NCBI GenBank assembly: GCA_017483405.1
Contig: JAFUWP010000272.1
Span: 1-22,732, forward strand
Origin: Oscillospiraceae bacterium
GTDB taxonomy: Bacteria; Bacillota; Clostridia; Oscillospirales; Ruminococcaceae
DNA: 22,732 bases
Direction of reading: 5' to 3'
Under the pieces are notes generated by a model that did no database searches, was not told the origin of the DNA, and was given only the letters and a program-made list of their open reading frames with translations. Both the position numbers and the translations under genes were made by a program. Shown here piece after piece: positions 13,167 to 20,029 of this stretch; within the stretch, counting starts at the first letter, position 1; each line of letters opens with the position of its first letter.

Positions 13167-15620
13167 TTATTTTGCATTAATCGGGCAGTCTTCCTGTTTA
13201 ATCAGACCGACAATCAGTTTCATGACGTTCAAGGAGTCGATACTATCCGGAACTTCGTTCATGTTCAGGTCAGCATTGGCAACTCCCTGTTCAGTGAGCT
13301 TATCTTTGCCGAGAATAGCTTTGTTAATCAGGATAACATCCAGAATATTAACAGAACCGTTTTCATCGGCATCGCCCCAGAGTTCGGCAACGGCTTTTTC
13401 TTTATAGAACACTTCTACGGATTTCAGGGTGATTTCACTGAGTTCTGTTTCGCCCTGACCGCCATACCAGAAACCAAACTGAAGATTGCCATATTCTTCA
13501 TTCAGGTCGATACTTGCCGGAGGCATCCAAGCGATTTCAATATCGCCGGCTTCGGTATTAGTAACGACATAATTCCATTCTGCGCCTTCGGCGGCCCACT
13601 GCATCCAGTCATCTCCGACAGATGCGCCGATGCCATAGACAAGCTTATCGAGGTCGGTATCTGCCGAAACGGTGAAGACAATAGCATGAACATCGTCTCT
13701 TGCTTCGAGTCCCAAATCATCCGCGAAACTGATTTCGCCGGACATATCGCCTGCTTTGATGGTTTTATTGAGTGTTGTTTTCTTGCTTGCAGTGTACTTG
13801 AATGTCTGGGTTTCGGTATAGGTCACAACACCGCCTAAGAGGTCAACAGCCGGAATTTCGGTATATTCTTCGGCATCTTCGACACCGTACCAGTACTGGA
13901 AGGAAATCGCACCAGCGGTTTCATAAGGCTGAACAGCTTCCGGAACATCCCAGATAACATTGAAATATTCACCAAGCTGATTGTCTTCGGAGGTCAGATA
14001 ATAGCCATAATTGGGGGTAATACCGAATTCCACGCCGGCTTCTTCAAATTCAGCGATTTTATCCTGACCCATGTCGTTATACCAGTAGCCGGCATGTTCA
14101 CTAATCGCAACACCCTTTGCGGCTTTAGCGGATTCGGTATCAGCCGGAGAGCCGTTTTCGACATTCAGGCCGCCGCCGTACATGAATTCTTTCACGCTCT
14201 GTGTGCTCTTGATGGTTGCCTGAAGGGATTCAATCAGCACGTTACCCTTTGAGCCGACACCGGACAGACCGAAATCAGAATAATTGAATTTGTGGCTGTT
14301 CATAGGGTCAGTGCCTTCTACGGGATTGACTTCGAGTTTGGCATAATATTCTTCATCATAGCCCTGTGTGAGGGTGAGAGGCGTTTCAAATTCGATTTGA
14401 CGCGCCTGTGTTGCGCTCATCGTGCCTGTACCGTCTCCGTTATCGGTGAAAGACCAAGTACCGCTCTTTCTGTTGACGGTGTTCTGACCGTCTTTGATAG
14501 AGAGTGAATGTTCATCTTCGGAAGGTTCAGTCGTATCCGGAGTTGTTGCCGGCGTTGCTTCTTTATTGGTATTGACTTCAATCGACTTGATAGTGATGGT
14601 ATTGCCGTCACTGTAATAGTTTCTGAACTCGAATTCGCCGTCATACTTGCTGTTGTAAGCATCTTTATACTTGAGGTCGAGTTTGGAAGTATCAATCACG
14701 ATGATGATTTCGCCGTCAACAGCAGTCACACTTGTACCTTCGACTTCTGTTTTTCCGTCAGAGGTATCCACCCAGCCTGAGCCGTCCCATTCCATCCAGT
14801 AGGGAGAATCTGCAATGCCGATGCCGAATCCGTAAGAAACAGAACCGGTATAACTGCCTGTATCGAGTGTGATGGTGATGTTCTTGATGCCTTTTTCAGC
14901 CAAATCGGCGGTGAAAGCTCTGTAAGTGCCTTTTTCTTTGACATCGGCAACGGAAGAAGTAACTTCTTTTTCTGTAGTTTCTTCTGTTTCGGTGATTTCG
15001 GTTGCTTCTGTTTCGGAAACTTCTGCTGTAGTATCGTCAGTAGCTTCTGTTACGGAATCTGTTTCAGTTTCGGATTCCGTTTCGGTTTCTGTAACGGCAG
15101 GGGTTTCATTGGCGGTGATTTTATTGATGGTGATAGTTCCGCCTTTTCCGCTGTAGTAGTTTCTGAACTCGAAAGTACCGTCATATTTGCTGTTATAAGC
15201 ATCAGCATATTTGAGGTCGAGTTCGGATGTGTCGATAGTGACAGTCACTTCTTTTCCGGCGGTGACCGGAACGGAAATTCCTTCGACAGAAATAGTTCCG
15301 CCTTTGGTATCTACCCAGCTTTCGCCGTCCCATTCCATCCAGTAGGGAGAATCTGCAATGCCGATGCCGAATCCGTAAGAGAAATTACCGGTATAATCCG
15401 CAGTCAGGGAAATGGTGATGCTCTTGATGCCGCTCGCGGCGATGTCAGCAGTATAGCCCTTATAAACGCCGTCAACTTCGAGGGTATCCAGCGCGGCAGC
15501 GGAAACGCTCATAGAAGCGGTTTCGATAAAAGCCGGCAGAGTAAAGGCATTTGCAGAAATGCACATTACGGCAGCAACGGCAGCGGCTTTCATGCGGTTT
15601 GTCATACTTCTGGTTATCAT
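13167..15620 (-). CDS. Secreted multi-module protein with C-terminal type I dockerin, no catalytic domain seen
   Basis: 817 aa. A signal peptide (MITRSMTNRMKAAAVAAVMC then a hydrophobic, Ala-rich stretch to about residue 43) is followed by beta-rich module 1 (about 45-170), a Thr/Glu-rich linker (171-227), module 2 (228-350), a short linker (351-370), a larger module 3 (371-610), module 4 (611-740) and a dockerin (746-815). Modules 1 and 2 share the 19-residue stretch SYGFGIGIADSPYWMEWDG; module 4 has a related YGIGASVGDDWMQW. Tryptophan/tyrosine-rich faces like these are typical of carbohydrate-binding modules. The dockerin has two complete calcium loops: D750, D752, N754, S756, N758, D761 and D784, N786, N788, V790, D792, D795. 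It should attach through a cohesin to a scaffoldin and tether the cell or enzymes to polysaccharide. AAGGAAG precedes the ATG by 7 bases. No glycosidase motif was found. Confidence 0.88.
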   Translation of the reverse strand: MITRSMTNRMKAAAVAAVMCISANAFTLPAFIETASMSVSAAALDTLEVDGVYKGYTADIAASGIKSITISLTADYTGNFSYGFGIGIADSPYWMEWDGESWVDTKGGTISVEGISVPVTAGKEVTVTIDTSELDLKYADAYNSKYDGTFEFRNYYSGKGGTITINKITANETPAVTETETESETETDSVTEATDDTTAEVSETEATEITETEETTEKEVTSSVADVKEKGTYRAFTADLAEKGIKNITITLDTGSYTGSVSYGFGIGIADSPYWMEWDGSGWVDTSDGKTEVEGTSVTAVDGEIIIVIDTSKLDLKYKDAYNSKYDGEFEFRNYYSDGNTITIKSIEVNTNKEATPATTPDTTEPSEDEHSLSIKDGQNTVNRKSGTWSFTDNGDGTGTMSATQARQIEFETPLTLTQGYDEEYYAKLEVNPVEGTDPMNSHKFNYSDFGLSGVGSKGNVLIESLQATIKSTQSVKEFMYGGGLNVENGSPADTESAKAAKGVAISEHAGYWYNDMGQDKIAEFEEAGVEFGITPNYGYYLTSEDNQLGEYFNVIWDVPEAVQPYETAGAISFQYWYGVEDAEEYTEIPAVDLLGGVVTYTETQTFKYTASKKTTLNKTIKAGDMSGEISFADDLGLEARDDVHAIVFTVSADTDLDKLVYGIGASVGDDWMQWAAEGAEWNYVVTNTEAGDIEIAWMPPASIDLNEEYGNLQFGFWYGGQGETELSEITLKSVEVFYKEKAVAELWGDADENGSVNILDVILINKAILGKDKLTEQGVANADLNMNEVPDSIDSLNVMKLIVGLIKQEDCPINAK
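14781..15380 (-). repeat. 57-bp identical direct repeat inside the dockerin gene
   Basis: Bases 14781-14837 and 15324-15380 are identical over 57 positions, 543 bases (181 codons) apart. They encode the same part of modules 1 and 2. Flanking sequence is similar but diverged, so the modules arose by tandem duplication, with recent conversion or strong constraint on this stretch. Confidence 0.9.
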
Positions 15621-15694
15621 ATAGAATCTTCCTTTCTGAAATAATCAATAAACAAATTCAATCACGTACAAAATTTTATACACAGTGATGATAA

Positions 15695-15760
15695 AAATTG
15701 TTCACTATGTGTTCATATTACTATTATATCACATACGAAAACGATTTTTGTGAACAATTT
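15695..15760 (-). promoter_or_regulatory. Promoter of the dockerin gene flanked by an 11-bp inverted repeat
   Basis: On the minus strand an extended -10 (TGA-TATAAT, -10 at 15728-15723) has no good -35 (ACAAAA at 17 bases). Two 11-base arms, AAATTGTTCAC (15695-15705) and GTGAACAATTT (15750-15760), are perfect inverted copies. One overlaps the -35 position, the other lies about +12 to +22, so they look like paired regulator sites. Confidence 0.6.
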
Positions 15761-15892
15761 ATGAATTTTTTCCTGTTTAGGGGAATCTTTATGTAGAAAA
15801 AATATGTCGGAATTCGTGCAGTTTGAACAAAGTGTGAATTTTTTAAAGATTAATTTAAGAAACTATATAAAACTATCCTTTCAGGATAACAA
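15761..15892. other. Non-coding stretch between the dockerin promoter and the recR terminator
   Basis: AT-rich with no supported frame. It holds a GTTTGAACAAAGTGTGAATT stretch near 15819-15838 that partly repeats the TTCAC/GTGAA words of the dockerin promoter, and a tiny ATCCTTTCAGGAT hairpin near 15874-15887. Confidence 0.5.
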
Positions 15893-15920
15893 AAAAATCC
15901 CCTTCGGGAAGGGGATTTTT
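15893..15920 (-). terminator. Terminator of the dnaX-ybaB-recR operon
   Basis: 12-bp perfect stem AAAAATCCCCTT / AAGGGGATTTTT with a CGGG loop. The minus-strand transcript continues into seven U. It starts six bases beyond the recR stop. Confidence 0.9.
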
Positions 15921-15925
15921 CAGTA

Positions 15926-16528
15926 TTACATGATATTCCGGTTTTCCAGAGCCTTATAGAGCGTAACTTCATCGGCATATTCCAGCATACCGCCGACAGG
16001 CAGTCCGAATGCCAGACGGCTGACCTTTACGCCGAGTGGTTTCAGCAGCTGGGAGATATAAGCCGCTGTGGCATCGCCTTCGACAGTGGGATTGGTTGCC
16101 ATGATGACTTCCTGAACGTCGCCGTTCTGCACTCTGGAAAGCAGAGAACGGATTTTCAAATCATCCGGCAGGACGTTTTTCAGGGGGGAAATCAGTCCGT
16201 GCAGAACGTGATACACACCCCGATATTCGCCGGTGCGCTCAAAAGCGGAAATATCCTTGGGGGTTTCCACTACGCATATCACGGATTTGTCTCTGGAATC
16301 GTCTTCGCAGACGGGGCAGAGGGGCTTATCCGTCAGATTTTCGCAGCACTGACAATAATGAACAGTGCGCCGTGCGTTGAGCAGAGCCTGTGCAAATGTT
16401 TCGACATCGGCCGCATCCATCGCCATGACATGATAGGCAAGCCGAGCAGCGGATTTCATTCCGATGCCCGGCAGTTTTGCAAACTGTTCTGTCAGTACGA
16501 CAAGCGGCAGTGCATCATGATTTGCCAT
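15926..16528 (-). CDS. recR: Recombination mediator protein RecR
   Basis: 200 aa, the normal length. RecR forms a DNA clamp and with RecO (and RecF) loads RecA at gaps during recombinational repair. Seen: helix-hairpin-helix region FAKLPGIGMKSAARLAYH (16-33), a C4 zinc finger C59-x2-C62-x8-C71-x2-C74, and the Toprim domain from about residue 82 (VICVVETPKDISAFE), with ATNPTVEGDATAAYI near 144-158 and LPVGG-LEYADEVTL at the C-terminus. The ATG follows the ybaB stop by 8 bases and has no strong ribosome site of its own, so it depends on translation of ybaB. The order dnaX-ybaB-recR is conserved in Firmicutes. Confidence 0.97.
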   Translation of the reverse strand: MANHDALPLVVLTEQFAKLPGIGMKSAARLAYHVMAMDAADVETFAQALLNARRTVHYCQCCENLTDKPLCPVCEDDSRDKSVICVVETPKDISAFERTGEYRGVYHVLHGLISPLKNVLPDDLKIRSLLSRVQNGDVQEVIMATNPTVEGDATAAYISQLLKPLGVKVSRLAFGLPVGGMLEYADEVTLYKALENRNIM

Positions 16529-16536
16529 ACAGATTC

Positions 16537-16884
16537 TTAGAATAAGCCAGGCAGGGAAACACCGCCGGTGATTTTGCTCATTTCGTCTTCGGTTGTCTGT
16601 TCAATCTGGCCGACTGCTTCATTGACAGCACTGATGATTAAATCCTGAAGGGTTTCAATATCTTCGGGGTCAACGACTTCCTTCTTGATGTTCAGGGACT
16701 TGATAGTCTTTTTGCCGGTCATAACGAGTTCGACAGCACCGCCGCCGACAGTAGCAGTAAAGTCACGGGCTTCGATGTCATCCTGTAATTCGGTAATCTG
16801 GTCCTGCATTTTCTGTGCCTGACGAATCATCTGGTTCATGTTCTGGGCGTTATTGCCTGCGCCCTGAGGAATTCTTGCTCTCAT
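16537..16884 (-). CDS. ybaB: YbaB/EbfC family nucleoid-associated protein
   Basis: 115 aa. A small dimeric DNA-binding protein found between dnaX and recR in most bacteria. The N-terminus is Gln/Asn/Met-rich (ARIPQGAGNNAQNMNQM), followed by a long helix (IRQAQKMQDQITELQDDIEARDFTATVGGGAVELVMTGK, 20-58, split by the family FTATVGGGAVEL strand) and a KSLNIKKEVVDPEDIETLQDLIISAVNEA segment, all typical of the family. The acidic C-terminus ends in GGVSLPGLF, close to the usual PG.F ending. AAAGGAG stands 10 bases before the ATG. It is co-transcribed with dnaX (51 bases upstream) and recR. Confidence 0.96.
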   Translation of the reverse strand: MRARIPQGAGNNAQNMNQMIRQAQKMQDQITELQDDIEARDFTATVGGGAVELVMTGKKTIKSLNIKKEVVDPEDIETLQDLIISAVNEAVGQIEQTTEDEMSKITGGVSLPGLF

Positions 16885-16935
16885 GATGGTTTTTCTCCTT
16901 TTTGATTAGAATAATTTTAAAAAAATAGAAATCTT

Positions 16936-18510
16936 TTATATAACAGTGGTCTGTAAACCGCTGTTTTTAGCGCGTTCAATCATTTCTTCCACGGGACGGG
17001 GCTTGACGGCCTCCGCGGAACATTTCGCACGGATGACAAATCGCTTTCCGGTGATGCGGAAAATGGCCTCGCTCAGAGAACGGGCGTTTTCTTTTTGCTT
17101 GAACATCGTGAGAAATAATTGATTCTCAGCAGTGATGAGAATAATATTGGCATAGAAAACGGCTCTTGAACCTGCCAGCGTTCCCAGCACGGCCGGATTG
17201 AGTTTTCCGCATTCTTCAAGAATTTCATTCCACTGCGGGAGAGGTTTGAAATCTGTCATTTTGAGCGTTTTCAAATCGACTTCCGGTTTTGGTTCTGGTT
17301 CAGGGGAAGACTGCGGTTTTGTCAGCGGATGTTCCTCCGCAGGCTGATGCTGTTCGAGCATCGCGATTCTCTGCATAAGCTGCTGAATTTCGGCAGAATC
17401 CGCAGGCGCGGAAACGGCCGGAGACGGTGCGGAAGTACTGCAAACACGGATAAGCATCATTTCCAGTTCGACACGCTGATTGACAGCGCGGCTCATGCGT
17501 TCGCGGCAGGCCTGAAACTGATTCAGAATCTGCATGATAAAATTCATATCCTGTTCGGCAGCGAGTTTCTGTAAAGAGGGAATTTCATCCGCCATGCAGT
17601 GCAGGAGGGAAATATCTCCGGCGGCTTTCAGGAGCATAACATCTCTCTGCATGAGGATTAATTCTTCGCAGAGTCTCTGCAAATCTTTAGAATTTTCATG
17701 AAGACGGGCGATGATTTCCAGAATGCCAGAAATATCTTTTTGCTGAATTTTTTCAAGAATCTGAATTAAGTATTCACGGCCGGCAGTACCGGCGGCTTCG
17801 GCAGTCATCTGCGCGGTGATGGTTTCACCGTAAGCGGAGCATCTGTCGAGCAGGGAAATCGCATCGCGCATACCGCCGTCAGAGAGTTTCGCCATCAGTT
17901 CGGCGGCGGATGGTTCAAGGCTGATATGTTCCTGTTCTGCGATATAGAGCAGACGCGTCACAAGGTCTTTCTGCTGAATTCTCCGGAAGTCATACCGCTG
18001 ACAGCGTGAAATAATCGTTGCCGGAACTTTATGAATTTCGGTGGTTGCCAGAATGAATTTCACGTAGGGCGGCGGTTCTTCCATGATTTTCAGAAGCGCA
18101 TTGAATGCGCTTGCCGAAAGCATGTGGACTTCATCAATGATGTAAATTCTGAACCGGCATTTTTCCGGCGTGTAGACAGTAGCATCGCGGAGGTCGCGGA
18201 TGTCTTCGACACTGTTATTGGATGCGGCATCAATCTCGGTCAAATCGGAGAGAATGCCCTGTTCTGCGGCTTTGCATATTTCACATTCCAGACAGGGACT
18301 TCCGTCCGGAGCGGGATGTTCGCAGTTCACTGCTTTTGCGAGGATTCTTGCGCAGGTGGTTTTGCCCGTTCCTCTTGAGCCTGTAAACAGATAGGCATGA
18401 GCCGTTGTGCCGGATTTTACCTGATTCCGGAGCGTTGTTGTCACCTGTGGCTGAGAAAGAACGTCAGCGAATGTCATCGGCCGCCATTTTCTGTATAAAG
18501 CCTGATACAT
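16936..18510 (-). CDS. dnaX: DNA polymerase III subunits gamma and tau
   Basis: 524 aa. The clamp-loader ATPase that opens the sliding clamp and organises the replisome. Seen: MYQALYRKWRP start, Walker A GSRGTGKT (44-51), the zinc-binding cysteines C63, C73, C76 and C79, Walker B IIDEVHM (124-130), sensor/arginine-finger motif ISRCQRYDF (167-175), the domain III helices to about 350, a variable Pro/Glu/Ala-rich linker (about 365-420), and a C-terminal domain resembling tau (WNEILEECGKLNPAVLGTLAGSRAVF). AAAGGAG lies just before the ATG. I see no A-AAA-AAG-type frameshift signal in frame, so a separate short gamma form is not predicted. It starts 31 bases past the SRP RNA, from whose promoter it is probably transcribed. 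Confidence 0.97.
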   Translation of the reverse strand: MYQALYRKWRPMTFADVLSQPQVTTTLRNQVKSGTTAHAYLFTGSRGTGKTTCARILAKAVNCEHPAPDGSPCLECEICKAAEQGILSDLTEIDAASNNSVEDIRDLRDATVYTPEKCRFRIYIIDEVHMLSASAFNALLKIMEEPPPYVKFILATTEIHKVPATIISRCQRYDFRRIQQKDLVTRLLYIAEQEHISLEPSAAELMAKLSDGGMRDAISLLDRCSAYGETITAQMTAEAAGTAGREYLIQILEKIQQKDISGILEIIARLHENSKDLQRLCEELILMQRDVMLLKAAGDISLLHCMADEIPSLQKLAAEQDMNFIMQILNQFQACRERMSRAVNQRVELEMMLIRVCSTSAPSPAVSAPADSAEIQQLMQRIAMLEQHQPAEEHPLTKPQSSPEPEPKPEVDLKTLKMTDFKPLPQWNEILEECGKLNPAVLGTLAGSRAVFYANIILITAENQLFLTMFKQKENARSLSEAIFRITGKRFVIRAKCSAEAVKPRPVEEMIERAKNSGLQTTVI

Positions 18511-18540
18511 ACGGCACTCCTTTCTGTATGCTCAAAAAAA

Positions 18541-18666
18541 ATTCGGAACATAGGTGTGCAGGCTTGCTGCGGCACATGAGAACATCCGCTTAATGCTGCT
18601 CGCTTCCACGCCTGACATGGTTCACGGCGAATCATTGCACAGGGCCCGCACACCTATATTCCGAAC
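18541..18666 (-). ncRNA. ffs: Signal recognition particle RNA, small bacterial type
   Basis: On the minus strand, a long closing stem (GTTCGGAATATAGGTGTGC with GCACACCTATGTTCCGAA, one mismatch) holds the conserved helix 8: GTGAACCATGTCAGG, CGT-GGAA-GCG with the GGAA tetraloop at 18607-18604, then AGCAGCATTAAGCGGA. These are the Ffh-binding features of SRP RNA; length about 126 bases and no Alu domain. The 3' end runs directly into eight U. It lies just upstream of dnaX, as the SRP RNA (scr) does in Bacillus. With Ffh it targets nascent membrane proteins to the membrane. Confidence 0.95.
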
Positions 18667-18698
18667 GGAATTCAGCCATTTTCTGAACTCTGTAGCTT

Positions 18699-18727
18699 AT
18701 TATAACACATTTTAAAAGAAAATGCAA
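18699..18727 (-). promoter_or_regulatory. Promoter of the SRP RNA (and probably dnaX-ybaB-recR)
   Basis: On the minus strand TTGCAT (18727-18722), 17-base spacer, TATAAT (18704-18699). Predicted start near 18692, about 25 bases before the SRP RNA fold. Confidence 0.8.
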
Positions 18728-18835
18728 GAGTCAAAAAGAATTTTTCTGAAAACCGGAATCTTTTTGGTGATAATGTCAAAAATGAAATCTTGTTTTTGTG
18801 CATGTATACGAATTTTTTTATTTTTGAAAAAATAC

Positions 18836-18864
18836 TTGTCATCCGCTGAAATTTTTGGTATAAT
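18836..18864 (+). promoter_or_regulatory. Plus-strand promoter with no protein gene behind it
   Basis: TTGTCA at 18836-18841, 17-base spacer, TATAAT at 18859-18864. It points at the candidate RNA and terminator at 18871-19017. Confidence 0.65.
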
Positions 18865-18870
18865 GAAATA

Positions 18871-19017
18871 GGAAAATGATTTCTAACCTCTTTCTCTTAT
18901 TTTTTGCTGAAAAAGGCATGGCTATGCTGTGTCTTTTTCACTTCTTTGTTTTTTCGGCTTTTTATTTTGAAATGATAAAAATCAAAAGGCATTTCTGGTT
19001 TTTCAGAAATGCCTTTT
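18871..19017 (+). ncRNA. Candidate small structured RNA of unknown family
   Basis: About 147 bases between a near-consensus promoter and a strong terminator. A 14-bp hairpin is at 18909-18939 (GAAAAAG-GCATGGC, loop TAT, GCTGTGT-CTTTTTC with G-U pairs). Its left arm can pair instead with TTTTTCGGC at 18950-18958 (with GCTGAAAAA at 18906-18914), giving two mutually exclusive folds. A frame starting at 18876 (MISNLFLLFFAEKG...) is hydrophobic, but has no stop before the terminator and overlaps the opposite gene, so I do not call it a protein. No known RNA family is recognised. Confidence 0.4.
18984..19017. terminator. Bidirectional terminator between the candidate RNA and the SCP2-domain gene
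   Basis: 14-bp perfect stem AAAAGGCATTTCTG / CAGAAATGCCTTTT with a GTTTTT loop. The minus-strand side continues TTTTGATTTTT, so it fits best as the terminator of the SCP2-domain gene and can also stop plus-strand transcripts. Confidence 0.8.
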
Positions 19018-19070
19018 CGTGTTGTATCTTAAAAATAAATAATAATCAAAATAATCGGGATAAAAATCAA

Positions 19071-19676
19071 TTACTTGTTTTTAGCGGTATCTTTGGATTT
19101 TGTTTTAGAAGTGGTTTTTGTGGAAGTCTTGGAAGAAGATGTGCCCTTCTTAGGTCTGCCGGCTTTTTTCTTGGGAGCGTCTTCCGCTTTGGGAGCTTCT
19201 TCGGTCTTTACTTCTTCAGCAGGAGCTTCTGCCGGCTTTGCTTCTTCAGCCGGAGCTTCTTCAGCGAAAGCGAGTTGACCTTCTGCGGGTTCTTCAGCCT
19301 TAGCTTCTTCTTTTTCAGCCTTTGTTTTCTTAGCTGTCTTCTTGACAGCGGCCGCAGGAATGATGCCGCTGAGTGTGAGGGTCTTGTCCCAGTCGCCTTC
19401 GTGAGCGATAGTACCTTCTGTAATAGCAGATTCCAGAGTCTTCTTGCCCTGAGCGACTGCCAGAATTTCTTCTGCATCAGCAGTCAGCAGGAAATCACGG
19501 TCATTGTAAGTGTACGGTTCTACACAGAGTACGCCGTCCTTGATTTCGATATAGAATGCGCCTTCTGCCTCGCCGGTAACATTTACCTGTACAGCGATGT
19601 GTTCCTCGATTTTGGAGGCGTCTGCCTTTACTACCAGAGCAGTTCTAACCTTTTCTACCAGTTCATGATAAGTCAT
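19071..19676 (-). CDS. SCP2 sterol-carrier-domain protein with AT-hook/H1-like lysine-rich tail
   Basis: 201 aa. Residues 1-107 resemble the SCP2 sterol-binding fold: MTYHELVEKVRTAL, AVQVNVTGEAEGAFYIEIKDG, DFLLTADAEEILAVAQGKKTLESAITEGTI. The rest is low-complexity: KKTAKKTKAEKEEAKAEE, then Glu/Pro/Ala repeats (PAEEAKPAEAPAEEVKTEEAPK), and a basic end with AGRPKKG (172-178, an AT-hook core) followed by Ser/Thr/Lys repeats like a histone H1 tail. This suggests a DNA- or polyanion-binding tail on a small-molecule-binding domain; the function is unknown. ATG 19676 is chosen because AAAGGTG precedes it by 8 bases; an upstream ATG at 19724 would add 16 residues without a ribosome site. A good promoter lies upstream and a terminator follows. 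Confidence 0.8.
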   Translation of the reverse strand: MTYHELVEKVRTALVVKADASKIEEHIAVQVNVTGEAEGAFYIEIKDGVLCVEPYTYNDRDFLLTADAEEILAVAQGKKTLESAITEGTIAHEGDWDKTLTLSGIIPAAAVKKTAKKTKAEKEEAKAEEPAEGQLAFAEEAPAEEAKPAEAPAEEVKTEEAPKAEDAPKKKAGRPKKGTSSSKTSTKTTSKTKSKDTAKNK

Positions 19677-19762
19677 TGCCTTTTCACCTTTCTTTTCTTC
19701 GGTTGCAGTAAGCGGAAACATCACGCATTGACCGCAAAAATTAATTATTGGCTTATGGAAAT

Positions 19763-19791
19763 ATTATACAAGATATTATGCCGTTCGTCAA
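19763..19791 (-). promoter_or_regulatory. Promoter of the SCP2-domain gene
   Basis: On the minus strand TTGACG (19791-19786), 17-base spacer, TATAAT (19768-19763). The start near 19756 leaves an 80-base leader. Confidence 0.8.
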
Positions 19792-19966
19792 TGAAAAAAT
19801 GTAATTTTCTCTATTTAGCACAAGTTTTTCTTGATTTCACGACTTTTTTTCAGCCAAAAATTCAAAATGCCGATTTTCCCCGAAGAGCATAAAAAATACA
19901 GTTCTGAGTTATTTTTGCAGTTTTTGTCTTTTTATACAAAGAATTGAAAAATTTGTGAAAAATCCC

Positions 19967-19995
19967 TTGACTACTCCGGCAAAAAAGAGTATAAT
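19967..19995 (+). promoter_or_regulatory. Promoter of glycogen synthase
   Basis: TTGACT at 19967-19972, 17-base spacer, TATAAT at 19990-19995. The 175 bases between this and the divergent promoter are AT-rich and hold nothing else I can identify. Confidence 0.85.
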
Positions 19996-20029
19996 AGAAA
20001 TATAAATAAACTATCAAGGAGGGATTTCT

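Noticed and set aside
14926..15156. Repeat-rich plus-strand frame (Ser/Val-rich)
   Set aside because: It is the complement of the Thr/Glu linker of the dockerin protein; low-complexity linkers produce such mirror frames.
16936..18510. Programmed frameshift in dnaX
   Set aside because: The A-rich runs I could find are not in the X-XXY-YYZ register, and no stop follows in the -1 frame at a place that would give a normal gamma subunit.
19148..19330. GCTTCTTC-type repeats as a possible tandem-repeat array
   Set aside because: They are codon repeats for the Glu/Pro/Ala-rich region of the SCP2-domain protein, irregular in length, not a CRISPR or satellite.
18876..19892. 338-codon open frame on the plus strand
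   Set aside because: Most of it is antisense to the SCP2-domain gene; it is open because the opposite strand is Glu/Lys/Ala-rich. It also runs through a strong terminator and gives a Phe/Ser/Cys-rich translation without family features.
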